Position numbers and translations under genes: made by a program. Positions 63,526 through 64,000 of a stretch of 64,000 bases of DNA are shown one piece after another. The number at the start of each line of letters is the position of its first letter. Within the stretch, counting starts at the first letter, position 1. A model generated the notes under the pieces. That model was not told the DNA's origin and did no database searches. It was given only the letters and a program-made list of their open reading frames with translations. Source of the stretch: Devosia soli (GTDB taxonomy: Bacteria; Pseudomonadota; Alphaproteobacteria; Rhizobiales; Devosiaceae). The stretch covers positions 248,001 to 312,000 of the forward strand of contig NZ_LAJG01000048.1 in assembly GCF_000970455.1 (NCBI RefSeq), written 5' to 3'.

Positions 63526-64000
63526 ATGACCACCCCTACCGCCCCCGGCGCCCCGGGCCTTAACCCCACATGGTCTTCCAGCGACAAGGACATGATCACG
63601 ACCGAGCTTGGCGCGAGCCGTGTCTGGGCAACCCTCGGTCATGGCATCGTAAACGAGGTCTATTGGCCCTCGACAGGCCGCCCACAGATCCGAGATCTCG
63701 GCTTCATCATTGCGCACAAGGGCGGATGGACCGAAGTCAAGCGCGCCGACACCTATCTCTTCTCGCTTCCAAAACCCTATGTTCCGCTGCCGACTGTCGT
63801 TCATGAGGGAGAACATTACCGGCTCGAACTGGAAGTCCTGCCGCACCCGCTGCGCGATTGTCTCCTCATCCGATATGCCCTTTCGGGGGAAGATGCGCGG
63901 CTCTACGTCCTCCTCGCGCCCCATCTCGATGGTGCACGCGAAAATGATGCGGTGGCCGGCAAGGATCTTTCGGCCACCCACAATGCCACGGCTCTCTGTC
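63526..64000 (+). CDS. Glucan 1,4-alpha-glucosidase (family 15), 5' part only
   Basis: The first 158 residues are present; the rest lies beyond the window. The sequence LGHGIVNEVYWPSTGRPQIRDLGFIIAHKGGW and LRDCLLIRYALSGE..LYVLLAPHLDG belongs to the N-terminal beta-sandwich of bacterial glucoamylases and glucodextranases. The catalytic barrel is not visible here. No signal peptide at ATG 63526. The enzyme would release glucose from alpha-glucans. Confidence 0.85.
   Translation, partial: MTTPTAPGAPGLNPTWSSSDKDMITTELGASRVWATLGHGIVNEVYWPSTGRPQIRDLGFIIAHKGGWTEVKRADTYLFSLPKPYVPLPTVVHEGEHYRLELEVLPHPLRDCLLIRYALSGEDARLYVLLAPHLDGARENDAVAGKDLSATHNATALC

Overview
The window is GC-rich and densely coded. 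It reads as the chromosome of a free-living alphaproteobacterium of the order Hyphomicrobiales, most likely Devosia or a close relative (this taxon is an inference from gene content, not a database match). The evidence is the CtrA cell-cycle circuit (CtrA, histidine phosphotransferase ChpT, the CtrA inhibitor SciP), a Caulobacter-type fliF-fliG-fliH-fliN-flbD flagellar order with a sigma-54 promoter, the DUF1134/EipA envelope protein, RpoH, and an apparent alphaproteobacterial serC leader RNA.

Layout. (1) 1-6.2 kb: sugar uptake and breakdown, with an ABC transporter ATPase cut by the window edge, a family 2 glycosidase and two LacI-type repressors. (2) 6.3-9.5 kb: tRNA-Phe and tRNA-Pro, each with a clear promoter, then a two-gene DNA-repair operon (radical SAM protein and UdgX) with a GTTC-N7-GTTC LexA-type SOS box at its start. 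(3) 9.7-17.7 kb: glutathione transferase, a TetR/SDR divergent pair with two palindromic operators, a VOC dioxygenase, an ECF sigma/von Willebrand A protein pair, and mnmA. (4) 17.9-29.2 kb: flagellar block fliK-flgD, sciP, fliF-fliG-fliH-fliN-flbD-flhA, with a GFA protein and a second GST in between. (5) 29.2-32.6 kb: two DUF2934 genes, a zinc-ribbon peptidase, a GNAT acetyltransferase, a strong unassigned structured-RNA candidate and a PRC-barrel protein. (6) 32.6-43 kb: fliJ-fliI, ctrA, an alpha/beta hydrolase, an ECF sigma with a long C-terminal extension, chpT with a single-domain response regulator, a YHS protein, eipA, a coiled-coil membrane protein and rluD. (7) 43.3-48.7 kb: rpoH, thiN, and a TPP riboswitch driving thiBPQ. 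(8) 48.7-57.3 kb: a large unknown membrane protein, purA, a DMT transporter, an aldo/keto reductase and a serC-serA operon. (9) 57.4-64 kb: a family 43 glycosidase, a PQQ sugar dehydrogenase, a phosphotriesterase-family hydrolase, dGTPase and the start of a family 15 glucoamylase.

How it fits together. The centre links cell cycle to motility. ChpT should feed phosphate to CtrA and SciP should restrain it. One-mismatch CtrA boxes lie before fliF, fliI and eipA, and FlbD with sigma-54 should drive the later fliK-flgD unit. Four GANTC sites upstream of ctrA suggest control by CcrM methylation. Many intergenic gaps hold GC-rich inverted repeats of two families, one of them inside the thi operon. 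No prophage, insertion sequence, CRISPR array or integrase was seen. The best leads for new biology are the SOS-box/radical SAM/UdgX repair operon, the structured RNA near 31.5 kb, and the ECF sigma factor paired with a membrane von Willebrand A protein.
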